A stretch of 64,000 nt of DNA from Nevskia sp. (GCF_021732705.1 NZ_JAKFUM010000010.1:124001-188000); one strand, 5' to 3'. Counted from the first letter of the stretch, positions 23,302-32,110 are shown. Program-made: numbers and translations. The notes: generated from the letters alone by a model not told the origin.

Positions 23302-26064
23302 CTACAAGCCCGCCATCGCGTCCCGCGCCTTGCGGGTGTTGTCGTCGTCCGGGCCGAGCGCGGCGGTGAAGTTGTCGAGGCTTTCGCTCAGCAGTTGACG
23401 GGCTTCGGCCTTGTGGCCGCGGGCGGCGAGCACGCCGCCGGTCTTGAGCAGGAACCAGCCGAGATCCCATTCGCCATGGCGGTATTGCGCGCGGGCACCG
23501 GCCAGCGCATCGCGGGCCAGCGCCTCGGCCTCGGCGCCGACGCCGGCCCCGTCGGCGACCAGCGCCAGGTTCATCGTGTGCATCAGCGTGTCCGGATGGG
23601 CGGCGCCGATCGTGCGCAGGTCGATGTCGCGCGCCTCGCGCGCCAGTGGCAGGCCTTCGGTGGCACGGTTCAGGCGCAGCAGGGTGATCGCGACATTGTT
23701 CAGCGCCCGCGTCAGCTTCGGGGTGTCGGATTCGGCGCCGTTGTGGCGCTGGTAGTCGAGATAGATGCGGAACAGCGGCAGCGCCTCGGCGTTCCGCCCG
23801 CTCTGGAAGTAGGCATTCGCGAGGCCGTTGGCGGCGGTGGCGCTGTACTGCGTTTCGCGGCCGCCGCCGATGGCGAGTGCGGCGTCGCGCGCGGCGCGAT
23901 GCTCGGCGATGGCCTCGTCGCTGCGGCCGGCGAGATTGAGCACGGTGCCGAGGCTGCGATGGCGCGAGACCGTCATCAGATTGTGCTCGCCATGCAGCTT
24001 CACCGACTTCGCGAGCACCGCGCGGGCCAGCGGCAGCGCTTCGTCGAAGCGCTGGGCATCGGCCAGATAGAACGCGAGGCTGTCCTCGGTCTCGACCGTC
24101 AGCGCGTGATCGTCGCCGAGCCGCGTCCGCATTTCCGGCACGATCGCCAGCTCCGGCAACAGGCAGGCGTCGTGACCGCCGCGGATGCCGCAGTCGACGG
24201 CGATCAGCGCCTGCCGCGCCGCCAGTTCGGTGGCGGCATCGAGCGTGCCGGCGGCACGGCCGGCATCGAGCACCGCCTGCGCCAGCGTGCGTTCGCGCGC
24301 CAGCTCGTTGGCGTTCTCGTAGGCGTTCAGCAGCCGCAGGCGTGTCGCCTGGGTCTCGGCGGCGGCGGGGCCGAGCAGGCGTTCGCGCTGGGCGACGGCC
24401 GATTCCAGCAGCGGAATCGCGCGCGTGGCGTCGTCGAAGCCGTTGTAGGCCTGACCGATGGCGTCAGCGATCGCAGCCCCGGCCAGCGAATCGCCGGGGA
24501 AGGCGCGCGCCAGTTCCGCCGCCGCCGGGCCGATCAGGTCCCGTAGCCGGATGTTCGGATCGGCGCTGATCACCGGATTGGCCGCCGACAGCAGGTTCTG
24601 CGTCAGGAACGCCGTGACCGCCTGCGCGGCCTGCGCCTGCGCCTCGGCCCGACGGCTTTCCGCCTGCGCCCGGAAGAACAGGCCGGTGCTGACCGCAAAG
24701 CCGATCAGCAGCGTCGCCGCGAGCGCGCGCAGCAAGCCGCGCCGCGCCCGGGCGCGGGCCAGCGACTGTTCGAGCTGCTGGGCATGGGCCTGCGCCTGCC
24801 GCTCGCGGGCGCGTTCGAGCCGGCGCAGGTCGAGGCTGCGCAGGCGCAGTGTAAGCTGGGCGGCATCGCCGAGCCGCTTCGCCGGGTCCCCGGACGCCGC
24901 CGCGGCGATGTCCTCGCGCAGCAGTTCGTCGGCCACGTCCGCTTCCCAGCCCGGCGCCAGCGGCCGGCGGAAATCGCCGACGACGATCTGGTACAGCATC
25001 ACGCCGAGGGCGTAGACATCGGCCTTGACCGTCGGCGGCTGGCCGGCCAGCAGTTCCGGCGCCAGGTACAGCGGCGTGCCGCTGGTGGCGCCATCGATGA
25101 CGACGGTGCGGGTGAAGCCCATCCGGGTGATGCCGAGGGCGTCGAGCTTGCCGGCATCGAGCACGCGGCCGCTGCCGAAATCGGTCAGGCGAATCCGCGG
25201 CCGGCCGTCGGAATCCTGATGGATCAGCACGTTGCCGGGCTTCAGGTCCTTGTGCAGCACGCCAACGGCATGGATCGCGGCCAGCGCGTCGGCAAGGTCC
25301 TCGACGATCCGCAGCCGGGTGCCGGGGGCGATCGTCGACAGGCCGCCGGCTGCGTCGGCCCACTGCTGCAGGCTGCCGTCCGGGCTGTATTCGAGCTCGA
25401 TGAAATTCGGCGTGTCGTCCAGCCGCCAGTCGAGGATGCGGGCGATGTCGTCGCGCGGGCCGAGCGTGTCGTTCAGCAGGCGGAACAGGGTGATCTCGCG
25501 CTTCAGCGCCGTGGCCTGGGCACCGTCGGCGGCGAACTTGAACACCCGGCGCTCGTGGGTCTTGGTGTGCTCGCCGAGCCAGACCTCGCCGTGCCCGCCG
25601 CCGGCCAGCGGCGCGCGGAACTGCCAGTGCGGCCGCGCCGGAATGGCATCGCCGGCGGTGAAGTCGAAGCGGGTGGCGGCAGGCTCCGTCCGGCCGGTGG
25701 CCAGCGTGCTGACGTCCGCCGCCAGCCGGTAGCCGTAGCCGTGCACGGTGCGGATCAGCGTCTGCTCGCTGTCGCCGATCGCCTGCCGCAGCCGCGCCAC
25801 GCACTTGGTCAGGCTGGCTTCGGTGACGATCCGGCCGGGCCAGACCGCGCTCAGGATCTCATCCTTGGTCACCACTTCGCCGGCATGGGCCAGCAGCAGC
25901 CGCAGCAGTTCCAGCGGCCGGCTTTCGAGCGCGACGAGCTGACCGGCGACGGTCAGGGTCAGGCTCGCGTCATCGAACTGGACGTCGCCGAAACGCCACA
26001 GGATCGGACTGCCGGCGGCGGCCGGGCTGCCGCCGGGGGTCGGGGTATCGGGCGTCCGATTCAT
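23302..26064 (-). CDS. Winged-helix / Ser-Thr kinase / TPR membrane protein
   Basis: A 920-residue fusion. Residues ~20-115 form an OmpR/CadC-type winged helix (ending IRTVHGYGYRLAADV). Residues ~145-430 are a Hanks kinase with Gly loop LAGGGHGEVWLG, Lys in RVFKFA, catalytic HKDLKPGNVLI, LTDFGSG and YLAPELL, so it looks active. One membrane helix (LLRALAATLLIGFAVSTGLFF) follows at ~441-461, then TPR repeats to the end, probably periplasmic. The start at 26064 has GGAGG ten bases upstream. It is divergent from the giant repeat protein, whose promoter it may control through phased repeats in the shared gap. Such fusions are known in Xanthomonadales-like bacteria. Confidence 0.87.
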   Translation of the reverse strand: MNRTPDTPTPGGSPAAAGSPILWRFGDVQFDDASLTLTVAGQLVALESRPLELLRLLLAHAGEVVTKDEILSAVWPGRIVTEASLTKCVARLRQAIGDSEQTLIRTVHGYGYRLAADVSTLATGRTEPAATRFDFTAGDAIPARPHWQFRAPLAGGGHGEVWLGEHTKTHERRVFKFAADGAQATALKREITLFRLLNDTLGPRDDIARILDWRLDDTPNFIELEYSPDGSLQQWADAAGGLSTIAPGTRLRIVEDLADALAAIHAVGVLHKDLKPGNVLIHQDSDGRPRIRLTDFGSGRVLDAGKLDALGITRMGFTRTVVIDGATSGTPLYLAPELLAGQPPTVKADVYALGVMLYQIVVGDFRRPLAPGWEADVADELLREDIAAAASGDPAKRLGDAAQLTLRLRSLDLRRLERARERQAQAHAQQLEQSLARARARRGLLRALAATLLIGFAVSTGLFFRAQAESRRAEAQAQAAQAVTAFLTQNLLSAANPVISADPNIRLRDLIGPAAAELARAFPGDSLAGAAIADAIGQAYNGFDDATRAIPLLESAVAQRERLLGPAAAETQATRLRLLNAYENANELARERTLAQAVLDAGRAAGTLDAATELAARQALIAVDCGIRGGHDACLLPELAIVPEMRTRLGDDHALTVETEDSLAFYLADAQRFDEALPLARAVLAKSVKLHGEHNLMTVSRHRSLGTVLNLAGRSDEAIAEHRAARDAALAIGGGRETQYSATAANGLANAYFQSGRNAEALPLFRIYLDYQRHNGAESDTPKLTRALNNVAITLLRLNRATEGLPLAREARDIDLRTIGAAHPDTLMHTMNLALVADGAGVGAEAEALARDALAGARAQYRHGEWDLGWFLLKTGGVLAARGHKAEARQLLSESLDNFTAALGPDDDNTRKARDAMAGL

Positions 26065-26122
26065 CGCCAAGCCGCCTCCGTGCTGATCCGGGACCGGGCG
26101 CAAGCCCTTGTCGTCATTGCGT

Positions 26123-26154
26123 TTCCGGAGAATTCGGAAATTTTCGGATTTCCG
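26123..26154. promoter_or_regulatory. Three 10-bp-phased TTC(C)GGA repeats in divergent promoter region
   Basis: Starting at 26123, 26133 and 26143 the sequence reads TTCCGGAGAA, TTCGGAAATT and TTCGGATTTC, three related units spaced exactly one helical turn. A CGGAAAT/ATTTCCG inverted repeat is embedded. The stretch is far more AT-rich than its surroundings. OmpR-family winged-helix proteins bind tandem direct repeats with 10-11-bp spacing, and the gene to the left encodes such a domain. Operator function is inferred. Confidence 0.5.
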
Positions 26155-26247
26155 TCAGGACTGCTCAAGCCGCCAATTTCCATCATCCGCCCCGATCGCT
26201 GCAAGCCGGCGATGCACCACTTCACGGCACCAATCGGGAGCAGGCAC

Positions 26248-29200
26248 ATGACACGAACGGGATGGGGACAGGCGGCACGGGGTCCGGAGGCAGGCGCCGC
26301 CACGGCGCGGTCGCGGATCGACTCTGAATCAGGCAGCCGCTTCGGCCGATGGCCGAGATGGGCGGCGCGCCTGCTGGGCGGATCGCTGGTGGCCGCCGCA
26401 CTGGCCGCGCAGCCGGCGATCGCGGCCGAACGTGTTCTGTATTCGCTGGGCCTGCATTCGAACGATGCCCGCAACAGCGGCGGCTTCGTCGGCACCGGCG
26501 CGTCGGCCAACGGCAACGGCGCGGTGCGCGGACCGGACGGCAGCGTCTACGTCGCCACCAGCGGTGCGCTGAACGATGGTGCGGTGCTGGCGCGCTACGG
26601 CGGCAACGGCGAGTTCACCGCGCTGCACTGGTTCAACGGCAACAGCGCGTTCGACATCGCCGGCAACCGCGTCACCGATCTGTCGGTGCCGCGCGGCACG
26701 CCGTTCATCGCCAGCGACGGCATGCTCTACGGCGTCGCCGCCAGTGGTGGCGCCAACGGCGGCGGCGGCATCTACCGCGTGGCGCTGACCGGCGCCAATG
26801 CCGGCCAGTACCGGATTTTCCACAGCTTCAACTGCAATACCGGCTGCGGCCCGAACAGCAGCCCGGTCGAAAATGCCGATGGCAATTTCTACGGGACCTT
26901 GCAGACCGGCCGCGGCAGCAGCGACGGCGGCGGCGTCTACCGCCTGAGCCGCACTGGCAACGGCAGCTACACGCTGCTGCGCGGCTTTTCCAGCGCCAAC
27001 GCGGCGGAAGGCGTCAACGTGCAGGCGCCACTGACGCTTGGCGCGGACGGGGCCTATTACGGCACCACGACCTTCGGCGGTACCGGCACCGGCGATGGCT
27101 GCAACAACTGCGGCACCGTGTTCCGGATCACCACCGCCGGCGTCTTCAGCAGCCTGCACAGCATGACCGCCGGCGAAGGCAACCGGCCGATCGGCCCGCT
27201 GGCGCTCGGCAGCGACGGCAATCTCTACGGCACCAACACTGCAGGCGGTGGCATCTCGCCGGCCGGAGGGGCTTACGGCGGCACCGCGTTCCGGATCACT
27301 CCGGCTGGCGCTTTCACCGTGCTGTTCCGGTTCACCAGTGATTCCAGCGTCGATCCCGCCAACACCGGCGTCACCCCGGCTTCCGGGCTCGTCGCCGGCA
27401 GCGACGGCAATTTCTACGGCGCAACCGAATCCGCCGGTTCGAACAACGTCACGCCGGGTTGTGCGACCGCCAACATCAACCAGACGCTCCTTGGCCCGGG
27501 CGGCACCCTGTACCGGCTGACGCCGGCCGGCGTGCTGACCACGCTGTTCTGCTTCTCGTTCGACGGCAACGGCATCCGGACCGATGGCAGCGGCCCGGAC
27601 GCGGCGCTGACCCTCGGCGCCGACGGCCGCCTGTACGGCACCACGATCAGCGCCGGCATCGTGCCGCCCGGCACCACGCCCTCCAACCCCGTTCGCCCGG
27701 CGTCCGGCAGCGGCACCGTGTTCAGCATCGGTCAGAACGGCAGCGGCTTCGCGCGGATCGCGACGTTCTCGTCGCTGCCGTCGGAAGGCCGCGCGCCGAG
27801 CGGGCCTCTGCTGCAGACGGCCGACGGCAATTTCTACGGCGTCACCGCCGGCGGCACGCCGAAAGGCTTTTCGGGCTCGGTGTTCCAGCTCTCGCCGACC
27901 GGCGTGCTGAGCACGCTGAACAGCATCCACTACACCGCCAATGCCGGCGGTTCGCCGGAAGGCGGCCTCGCGGTCGGGCCGGATGGCGCGTTCTACGGCA
28001 CCACGGTGGCCGGCGGCTCGAACGGACTCGGCGCCGTGTTCAGGGTCAGCGCGGCCGGCGATTTCACCAATCTCCACAGTTTCACCGGCAATCCGGACGG
28101 CCAGCAGCCGGTCACCGGCCTGACGCTGGGCAGCGACGGCAATTTCTACGGCGTGACCAGTGCCGGCAATGCCCTCGGCAACAACGGCGGCATCGCGTTC
28201 CGGATCACGCCCGGCGGCAATTTCACCAAGCTGTTCGACTTCAACGGCACCAGCGGCCGCAATCCGGCCGGCCGCTTGCTGCTGGCCAGCGACGGCAATT
28301 TCTACGGCACGACGCAGTTCGGCGGCGCCAGCGATGCCGGCACCGTGTTCCGGATGACCCCCGGCGGCACCGTGACCGTGCTGCGCAGCTTCGACGGCAC
28401 CCTGGCCGGTGGTATCAACCCGATCGCGGGTCTGGTGCAAGGGCTGGATGGCGCCTTGTACGGCACCACCACCGGCACGTTCGGCGGTGGATCGTTCTTC
28501 CGCGGCCTGCTGTTTCGGCTGACGCTGGGCGGCGCATTCTCGGTGGTCTACAACTTCGGACCCGGCAACGACGTTCGGGCCAACGGCGGCGTGATCCAGG
28601 CGCGTGACGGCAATTTCTACGGCGCGCTGATCGCCGACAACGGCGGTTCCAGCCAGGACACCGTCTACCGGGTGACGCCGCAGGGTCAGTATTCGGTGGT
28701 CTACCAGACCACCGGCGTGCCCGATGGCATCGGCATTCAGGACAGCCTGATCCAGGCGCCGGATGGCAGCCTCGTGGCGCCGACGCGTTACGGCGGCACG
28801 TTCGGCTACGGCGCCGTGATCGCCATCAACGGCCCGGCCGACCGGGTCACGGCGCTCGCCAGCAGCGCCGGCATCGGCAGCGTGACGCTGACCTGGCCAG
28901 TCGCGCCGGGTGCGGTCACCTACAACGTCTATCAGTCGACAACCCCCGGCGGCCAGGGCGGCACGCCGATTGCCACCGGGCTGCCCGCCGCCGGCCAGAC
29001 CGGCAGCTACACCGTCACCGGCCTGACCGGCGGCACGGCTTATTACTTCACGATCACGGCGGTCAACGCGCTCGGCGAAACCCAGTTCTCGAACGAGACC
29101 AGCGCCACGCCGACGGCCGCCGCGCCGACGGTGACGCTGGCCGCGAACCCGGCCAGCGTCGTGCTCGGTGCGGCGTCGACCCTCACGTGGTCGTCGACCA

Positions 29201-30210
29201 GCGCCACCGCCTGCACCGCCAGCGGCGGCTGGAGCGGCTCGCGCGCCACCAGCGGCACGGCCAGCGTCACGCCGACCGCGACCGGCGCCACCAGCTACAC
29301 GCTGACCTGCACCGGCCCGGGCGGCACCGCCAATGCCAGCACCACGGTCACCGCGACGGCAGCGGCGCCGACCGTGACGATCAGCGCCAGCCCGACGACG
29401 ATCACGCTCGGCGGCACGTCGACGATCAGCTGGAACACGACCAACGCCGGCAGCTGCACCGCCAGCGGCGCCTGGACCGGCGCCCGCGCCACCACCGGCA
29501 ACGAAGTGGTGACGCCGTCCGCCAGCGGCAGCCTGAGCTACACCCTGAGCTGCACTGGCGCCGGCGGCAATGCCAGCGGCACGGCGACGGTCACGGTCAA
29601 CGCCCCGCCCCAGCTGCCGGTGCCGACGGTGACGATCAGCGCGAACCCCGCCAGCGTCACCCTCGGCAGCGCCTCGACCCTGACCTGGTCCAGCACCGAT
29701 GCCACGAGCTGCACCGCCAGCGGCGGCTGGACCGGCAGCCGCGCCACCAGCGGCACGGCCAGCGTCACGCCGGCCGCGGTCGGCAGCACGAGCTACACGC
29801 TGAGCTGCACCGGCGGCGGCGGCACCGCCAGCGCCACGGCGACGGTCGCGGTCAATCCGGTGCCGGCACCGGCGCCCACGGTCACGCTGGCAGCGAATCC
29901 GGGCAGCGTCACGCTCGGCGCCAGCGCCACGCTGACCTGGTCCACGACCAACGCCACCGCCTGCACCGCCAGCGGCAACTGGAGCGGCAGCCGCGCCACC
30001 AGCGGCAGCGAATCGGTGACGCCGGCCGCGAACGGCACGCAGACCTACACGCTGACCTGCACCGGCACCGGCGGCAGCGCCAACCGCAGCGTGACGGTGA
30101 CGGCGACGCCACCACCGCCGGCCGGTGGCGGCGGCGCCGTCGGCTGGCTGATGCTGGTGCTGGGCGGCGCAGCGGCCGGCTGGCGCCGGCAGCGCGAAAC
30201 GCGGCACTGA
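26248..30210 (+). CDS. Large exported repeat protein with FN3, four Ig-like repeats and GlyGly-CTERM tail
   Basis: A 1320-residue surface or secreted protein. A long signal peptide (LGGSLVAAALAAQPAIAAE) opens it. About 14 DGNFYGTT-type repeats (the choice-of-anchor TIGR03803 type) follow to ~860, predicting propeller blades. Then come one fibronectin-III domain (~865-955) and four Ig-like repeats of 81-85 residues (~960-1285). The end, GGGGAVGWLMLVLGGAAAGW plus RRQR, is a GlyGly-CTERM signal: Gly motif, one membrane helix, basic tail. These tails are processed by rhombosortase. ATG 26248 has GGGAG upstream; ATG 26212 is possible. The track's start at 24784 is the kinase shadow. Confidence 0.87.
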   Translation: MTRTGWGQAARGPEAGAATARSRIDSESGSRFGRWPRWAARLLGGSLVAAALAAQPAIAAERVLYSLGLHSNDARNSGGFVGTGASANGNGAVRGPDGSVYVATSGALNDGAVLARYGGNGEFTALHWFNGNSAFDIAGNRVTDLSVPRGTPFIASDGMLYGVAASGGANGGGGIYRVALTGANAGQYRIFHSFNCNTGCGPNSSPVENADGNFYGTLQTGRGSSDGGGVYRLSRTGNGSYTLLRGFSSANAAEGVNVQAPLTLGADGAYYGTTTFGGTGTGDGCNNCGTVFRITTAGVFSSLHSMTAGEGNRPIGPLALGSDGNLYGTNTAGGGISPAGGAYGGTAFRITPAGAFTVLFRFTSDSSVDPANTGVTPASGLVAGSDGNFYGATESAGSNNVTPGCATANINQTLLGPGGTLYRLTPAGVLTTLFCFSFDGNGIRTDGSGPDAALTLGADGRLYGTTISAGIVPPGTTPSNPVRPASGSGTVFSIGQNGSGFARIATFSSLPSEGRAPSGPLLQTADGNFYGVTAGGTPKGFSGSVFQLSPTGVLSTLNSIHYTANAGGSPEGGLAVGPDGAFYGTTVAGGSNGLGAVFRVSAAGDFTNLHSFTGNPDGQQPVTGLTLGSDGNFYGVTSAGNALGNNGGIAFRITPGGNFTKLFDFNGTSGRNPAGRLLLASDGNFYGTTQFGGASDAGTVFRMTPGGTVTVLRSFDGTLAGGINPIAGLVQGLDGALYGTTTGTFGGGSFFRGLLFRLTLGGAFSVVYNFGPGNDVRANGGVIQARDGNFYGALIADNGGSSQDTVYRVTPQGQYSVVYQTTGVPDGIGIQDSLIQAPDGSLVAPTRYGGTFGYGAVIAINGPADRVTALASSAGIGSVTLTWPVAPGAVTYNVYQSTTPGGQGGTPIATGLPAAGQTGSYTVTGLTGGTAYYFTITAVNALGETQFSNETSATPTAAAPTVTLAANPASVVLGAASTLTWSSTSATACTASGGWSGSRATSGTASVTPTATGATSYTLTCTGPGGTANASTTVTATAAAPTVTISASPTTITLGGTSTISWNTTNAGSCTASGAWTGARATTGNEVVTPSASGSLSYTLSCTGAGGNASGTATVTVNAPPQLPVPTVTISANPASVTLGSASTLTWSSTDATSCTASGGWTGSRATSGTASVTPAAVGSTSYTLSCTGGGGTASATATVAVNPVPAPAPTVTLAANPGSVTLGASATLTWSTTNATACTASGNWSGSRATSGSESVTPAANGTQTYTLTCTGTGGSANRSVTVTATPPPPAGGGGAVGWLMLVLGGAAAGWRRQRETRH
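29125..30111 (+). repeat. Four tandem ~250-bp coding repeats (Ig-like domains)
   Basis: Units begin at 29125, 29368, 29623 and 29875 (243, 255, 252 and ~237 bp), each opening PTVT(L/I)xANP. Blocks such as TGCACCGCCAGCGGCGGCTG and CGCGCCACCAGCGGCACGGC recur nearly unchanged. Units 1 and 3 are closest. The high DNA identity would allow unit gain or loss by recombination. Confidence 0.85.
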
Positions 30211-30217
30211 CCGATCG

Positions 30218-30244
30218 GCGGCGTCCGGGCACTCCGGACGCCGC
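30218..30244 (+). terminator. Hairpin after the GlyGly-CTERM gene
   Basis: GCGGCGTCCGG, loop GCACT, CCGGACGCCGC form a perfect 11-bp stem eight bases past the stop codon, followed by ATTGTTCCC. It is a plausible, weak intrinsic terminator. Confidence 0.6.
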
Positions 30245-30272
30245 ATTGTTCCCGAACCACCGGAACCGCCCG

Positions 30273-30560
30273 ATGAATGTCCTGTCCTCGCCTGTCTCGT
30301 CCGCGTCCGCCAGTCGCGATCGTGTCAGCCCGTCGTCGGCACCGCCGGCGCGTTCGCAGCAGCGCCGCTGGCTGCAGGATCTCGACCTGCGCGGCCTGCA
30401 GCTGCCGCCGGTCGATGCCCCGGATGCCGTCGACAAGCCCCTGTTTCGACTCGGCTACGGCGCCTGCGCGAAGTCCGGCTGCGGCTGCCGCCATTTCGAA
30501 GGCAGCGACAGCCGCTGCAGCAATGGCCGCTGCGGCCATGCGCTCGGGGATCACTGGTAG
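30273..30560 (+). CDS. Small Cys-rich putative zinc-binding protein
   Basis: A 95-residue protein that I cannot assign to a named family. The first ~50 residues are Ser/Pro/Arg-rich (SSPVSSASASRDRVSPSSAP) and probably disordered. The C-terminal third has the pattern C-x4-C-x-C-x2-F-x7-C-x3-C-G-H-x4-H-W (GACAKSGCGCRHFEGS, then CSNGRCGH), which looks like a compact zinc site of four or five Cys and two His. Start ATG 30273 is in a frame also open far upstream, but the upstream part is a shadow of the Ig repeats. The initiation site is weak. Expression is unproven. Confidence 0.6.
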   Translation: MNVLSSPVSSASASRDRVSPSSAPPARSQQRRWLQDLDLRGLQLPPVDAPDAVDKPLFRLGYGACAKSGCGCRHFEGSDSRCSNGRCGHALGDHW

Positions 30561-30570
30561 CGCAAGTCGT

Positions 30571-30591
30571 GCGGCCCGGCGACCGGGCCGC
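30571..30591. terminator. Hairpin between Cys-rich ORF and SET gene
   Basis: GCGGCCCGG, CGA, CCGGGCCGC form a perfect 9-bp stem 11 bases past the stop of the Cys-rich gene, in the gap to a convergent gene. No T-run is present. Confidence 0.45.
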
Positions 30592-30670
30592 GCGATCCTG
30601 TGGCGCAATCAGCCGCCATCACGGTCCGGATGCCAATGATCCGGCGACGGTCCGGCGCGATGTGCGGACG

Positions 30671-31144
30671 TCAGGGCTGGCCGCGGGTCAGCAGCGCCAG
30701 CAGTTCGGTCGTGCTGCGCCGCAGGGTGTCGTCCCAGTGCAGGCCGACGATGTCGCGGCCGGTGACGGAATCCTTGAACGGCATCACTTCGCCGCTGCCG
30801 ATCACGAGCTGGTAGTCCATCGTCACTTCGGTGCCGGCAGCGAGATCGCGGGCCGCGAAGATGAAGCCGAGGTGCCACAGCGCGGTTGGCGTGAAGCTGT
30901 GGTTGACGTAGCACTCGTCCGACCATTCCGGCGTCAGCGAGAACTGGTCCTCGAACCAGCGCACGCTCGATTCGACCTCGATCGAATCCGGCGCGAACTG
31001 GCGCAGCTTCGCTTCCGGCCAGACGGTGTGGATGTTGTCCGGCGCGACGATGACGCGGCCCCGGGCCACGGCTTCGGCGACGAACAGGCCCTTGCCGGCC
31101 CTCGGAATGCGGGACGGCTCGACGACGTACTTCGGCAGGATCAC
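30671..31144 (-). CDS. SET domain-containing protein
   Basis: A 157-residue protein consisting of little more than a SET domain, the fold of protein-lysine methyltransferases. The N-terminal motif SRIPRAGKGLFVAEAVARG binds SAM. YVNHSFTPTALW and LAAGTEVTMDYQ are the conserved NHxxxP-like and tyrosine (Y) motifs that build the catalytic pseudoknot. Bacterial stand-alone SET proteins have few known substrates. It begins 25 bp after hslO on the same strand, so they may be co-transcribed. Methyltransferase activity is likely by family; the target is unknown. Confidence 0.82.
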   Translation of the reverse strand: MILPKYVVEPSRIPRAGKGLFVAEAVARGRVIVAPDNIHTVWPEAKLRQFAPDSIEVESSVRWFEDQFSLTPEWSDECYVNHSFTPTALWHLGFIFAARDLAAGTEVTMDYQLVIGSGEVMPFKDSVTGRDIVGLHWDDTLRRSTTELLALLTRGQP

Positions 31145-31169
31145 GCGGCCGCGCCCGGCGATCGGTCGA

Positions 31170-32048
31170 TCAGTGCTTCAGCATCGACTGCTCGCTGCCT
31201 TCGGCCGCGAACAGCGTGACGGCATCGGAGCGCGAATAGACGTAGTCCTTGCCGCAGAACTCGCAGGTGACGGCGACCTTGCCCTGCTCGGCGACGATGG
31301 CATCGACTTCTTCGCGGCCCAGCGACAGCAGCAGCAGCGAGATGCCCTCGCGCGAGCAGCGGCACGCGACGTGGATCGCCCGCGGCGCCTGCAGATGCCA
31401 GGCCTCGTTCGCGAACAGCCGGCGCAGCATCGTCTCGGCATCGACCTCGAGCAGTTCGTCGGCCAGCAGCGTGCCGGCGAGGATGCTCAGGTGCTCCCAG
31501 TAGTCTTCGGTCGCCTTCGTGTGCTCCAGCGGCAGGCGCTGCAGCATGAAGCCGACCAGCTTGTCGCGCGTCGCCGCCAGCCGCACCAGCGTCGGCAGCT
31601 GCTCGCTCTGCGCGAAATAGCCTTCGAGCGATTCGCTCAGCGAGTGGCCATCGATCGGCACCATCGCCTGCCGCGTCGGCTGCGTGTCGACGGCCGGCTC
31701 CAGCATCAGCGCGAGGATGCCGTCGTGCAGCAGTTCGGCGTAGCTGGCCTCGATCTTCGGCGCGGCCTTCGCCATCGCCCGGACCACCAGCGGCGCATCG
31801 CCGTTCTGCGTGACCTGCGCCACCAGCAGCTTGATCGCGCGCTCGCCCTGGAACTGCAGGTTGATGCGGCCTTCGAAGCGCGCATGCGTGGCCAGCAGCG
31901 GCATCGCGACCATGGTCTGGCCGACCAGCTGGCGCACCACCGGGTCGTAGGCGCGCTGATCCAGCATCTCGGCGACGCCGACATCGAGCACGACGAAGGC
32001 GCCGTGCGCGATGTGGTTGTCGAACTGGAACGGGATCAGCTGATTCAT
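31170..32048 (-). CDS. hslO: Redox-regulated chaperone Hsp33
   Basis: A 292-residue cytoplasmic holdase chaperone activated by oxidation. The C-terminal redox switch holds the four zinc Cys as CRC (in IHVACRCSREG) and CEFC (in VTCEFCGKDY), the canonical CxC...CxxC arrangement. The N-terminal core (IPFQFDNHIAHGAFVVLD) is typical, and the length matches E. coli Hsp33 (292). The minus-strand ATG is at 32048. It sits between gatB and the SET-domain gene. Confidence 0.95.
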   Translation of the reverse strand: MNQLIPFQFDNHIAHGAFVVLDVGVAEMLDQRAYDPVVRQLVGQTMVAMPLLATHARFEGRINLQFQGERAIKLLVAQVTQNGDAPLVVRAMAKAAPKIEASYAELLHDGILALMLEPAVDTQPTRQAMVPIDGHSLSESLEGYFAQSEQLPTLVRLAATRDKLVGFMLQRLPLEHTKATEDYWEHLSILAGTLLADELLEVDAETMLRRLFANEAWHLQAPRAIHVACRCSREGISLLLLSLGREEVDAIVAEQGKVAVTCEFCGKDYVYSRSDAVTLFAAEGSEQSMLKH

Positions 32049-32110
32049 GGACTTGCGCGCGAATTAATGTGTATCTGACCCCAATTGTCTGACCGCCATT
32101 CTCAGGGCAG

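Noticed and set aside
29125-30111. Ig-coding repeats as a non-coding satellite array
   Set aside because: Reading frame is kept through all units and ends in a sorting signal; they are protein domains.
26329-30246. 1305-codon ORF on the minus strand
   Set aside because: It is the antisense shadow of the GlyGly-CTERM repeat protein; the plus-strand reading has a signal peptide, recognised domains and a sorting tail, while this one is compositionally biased with no domain.
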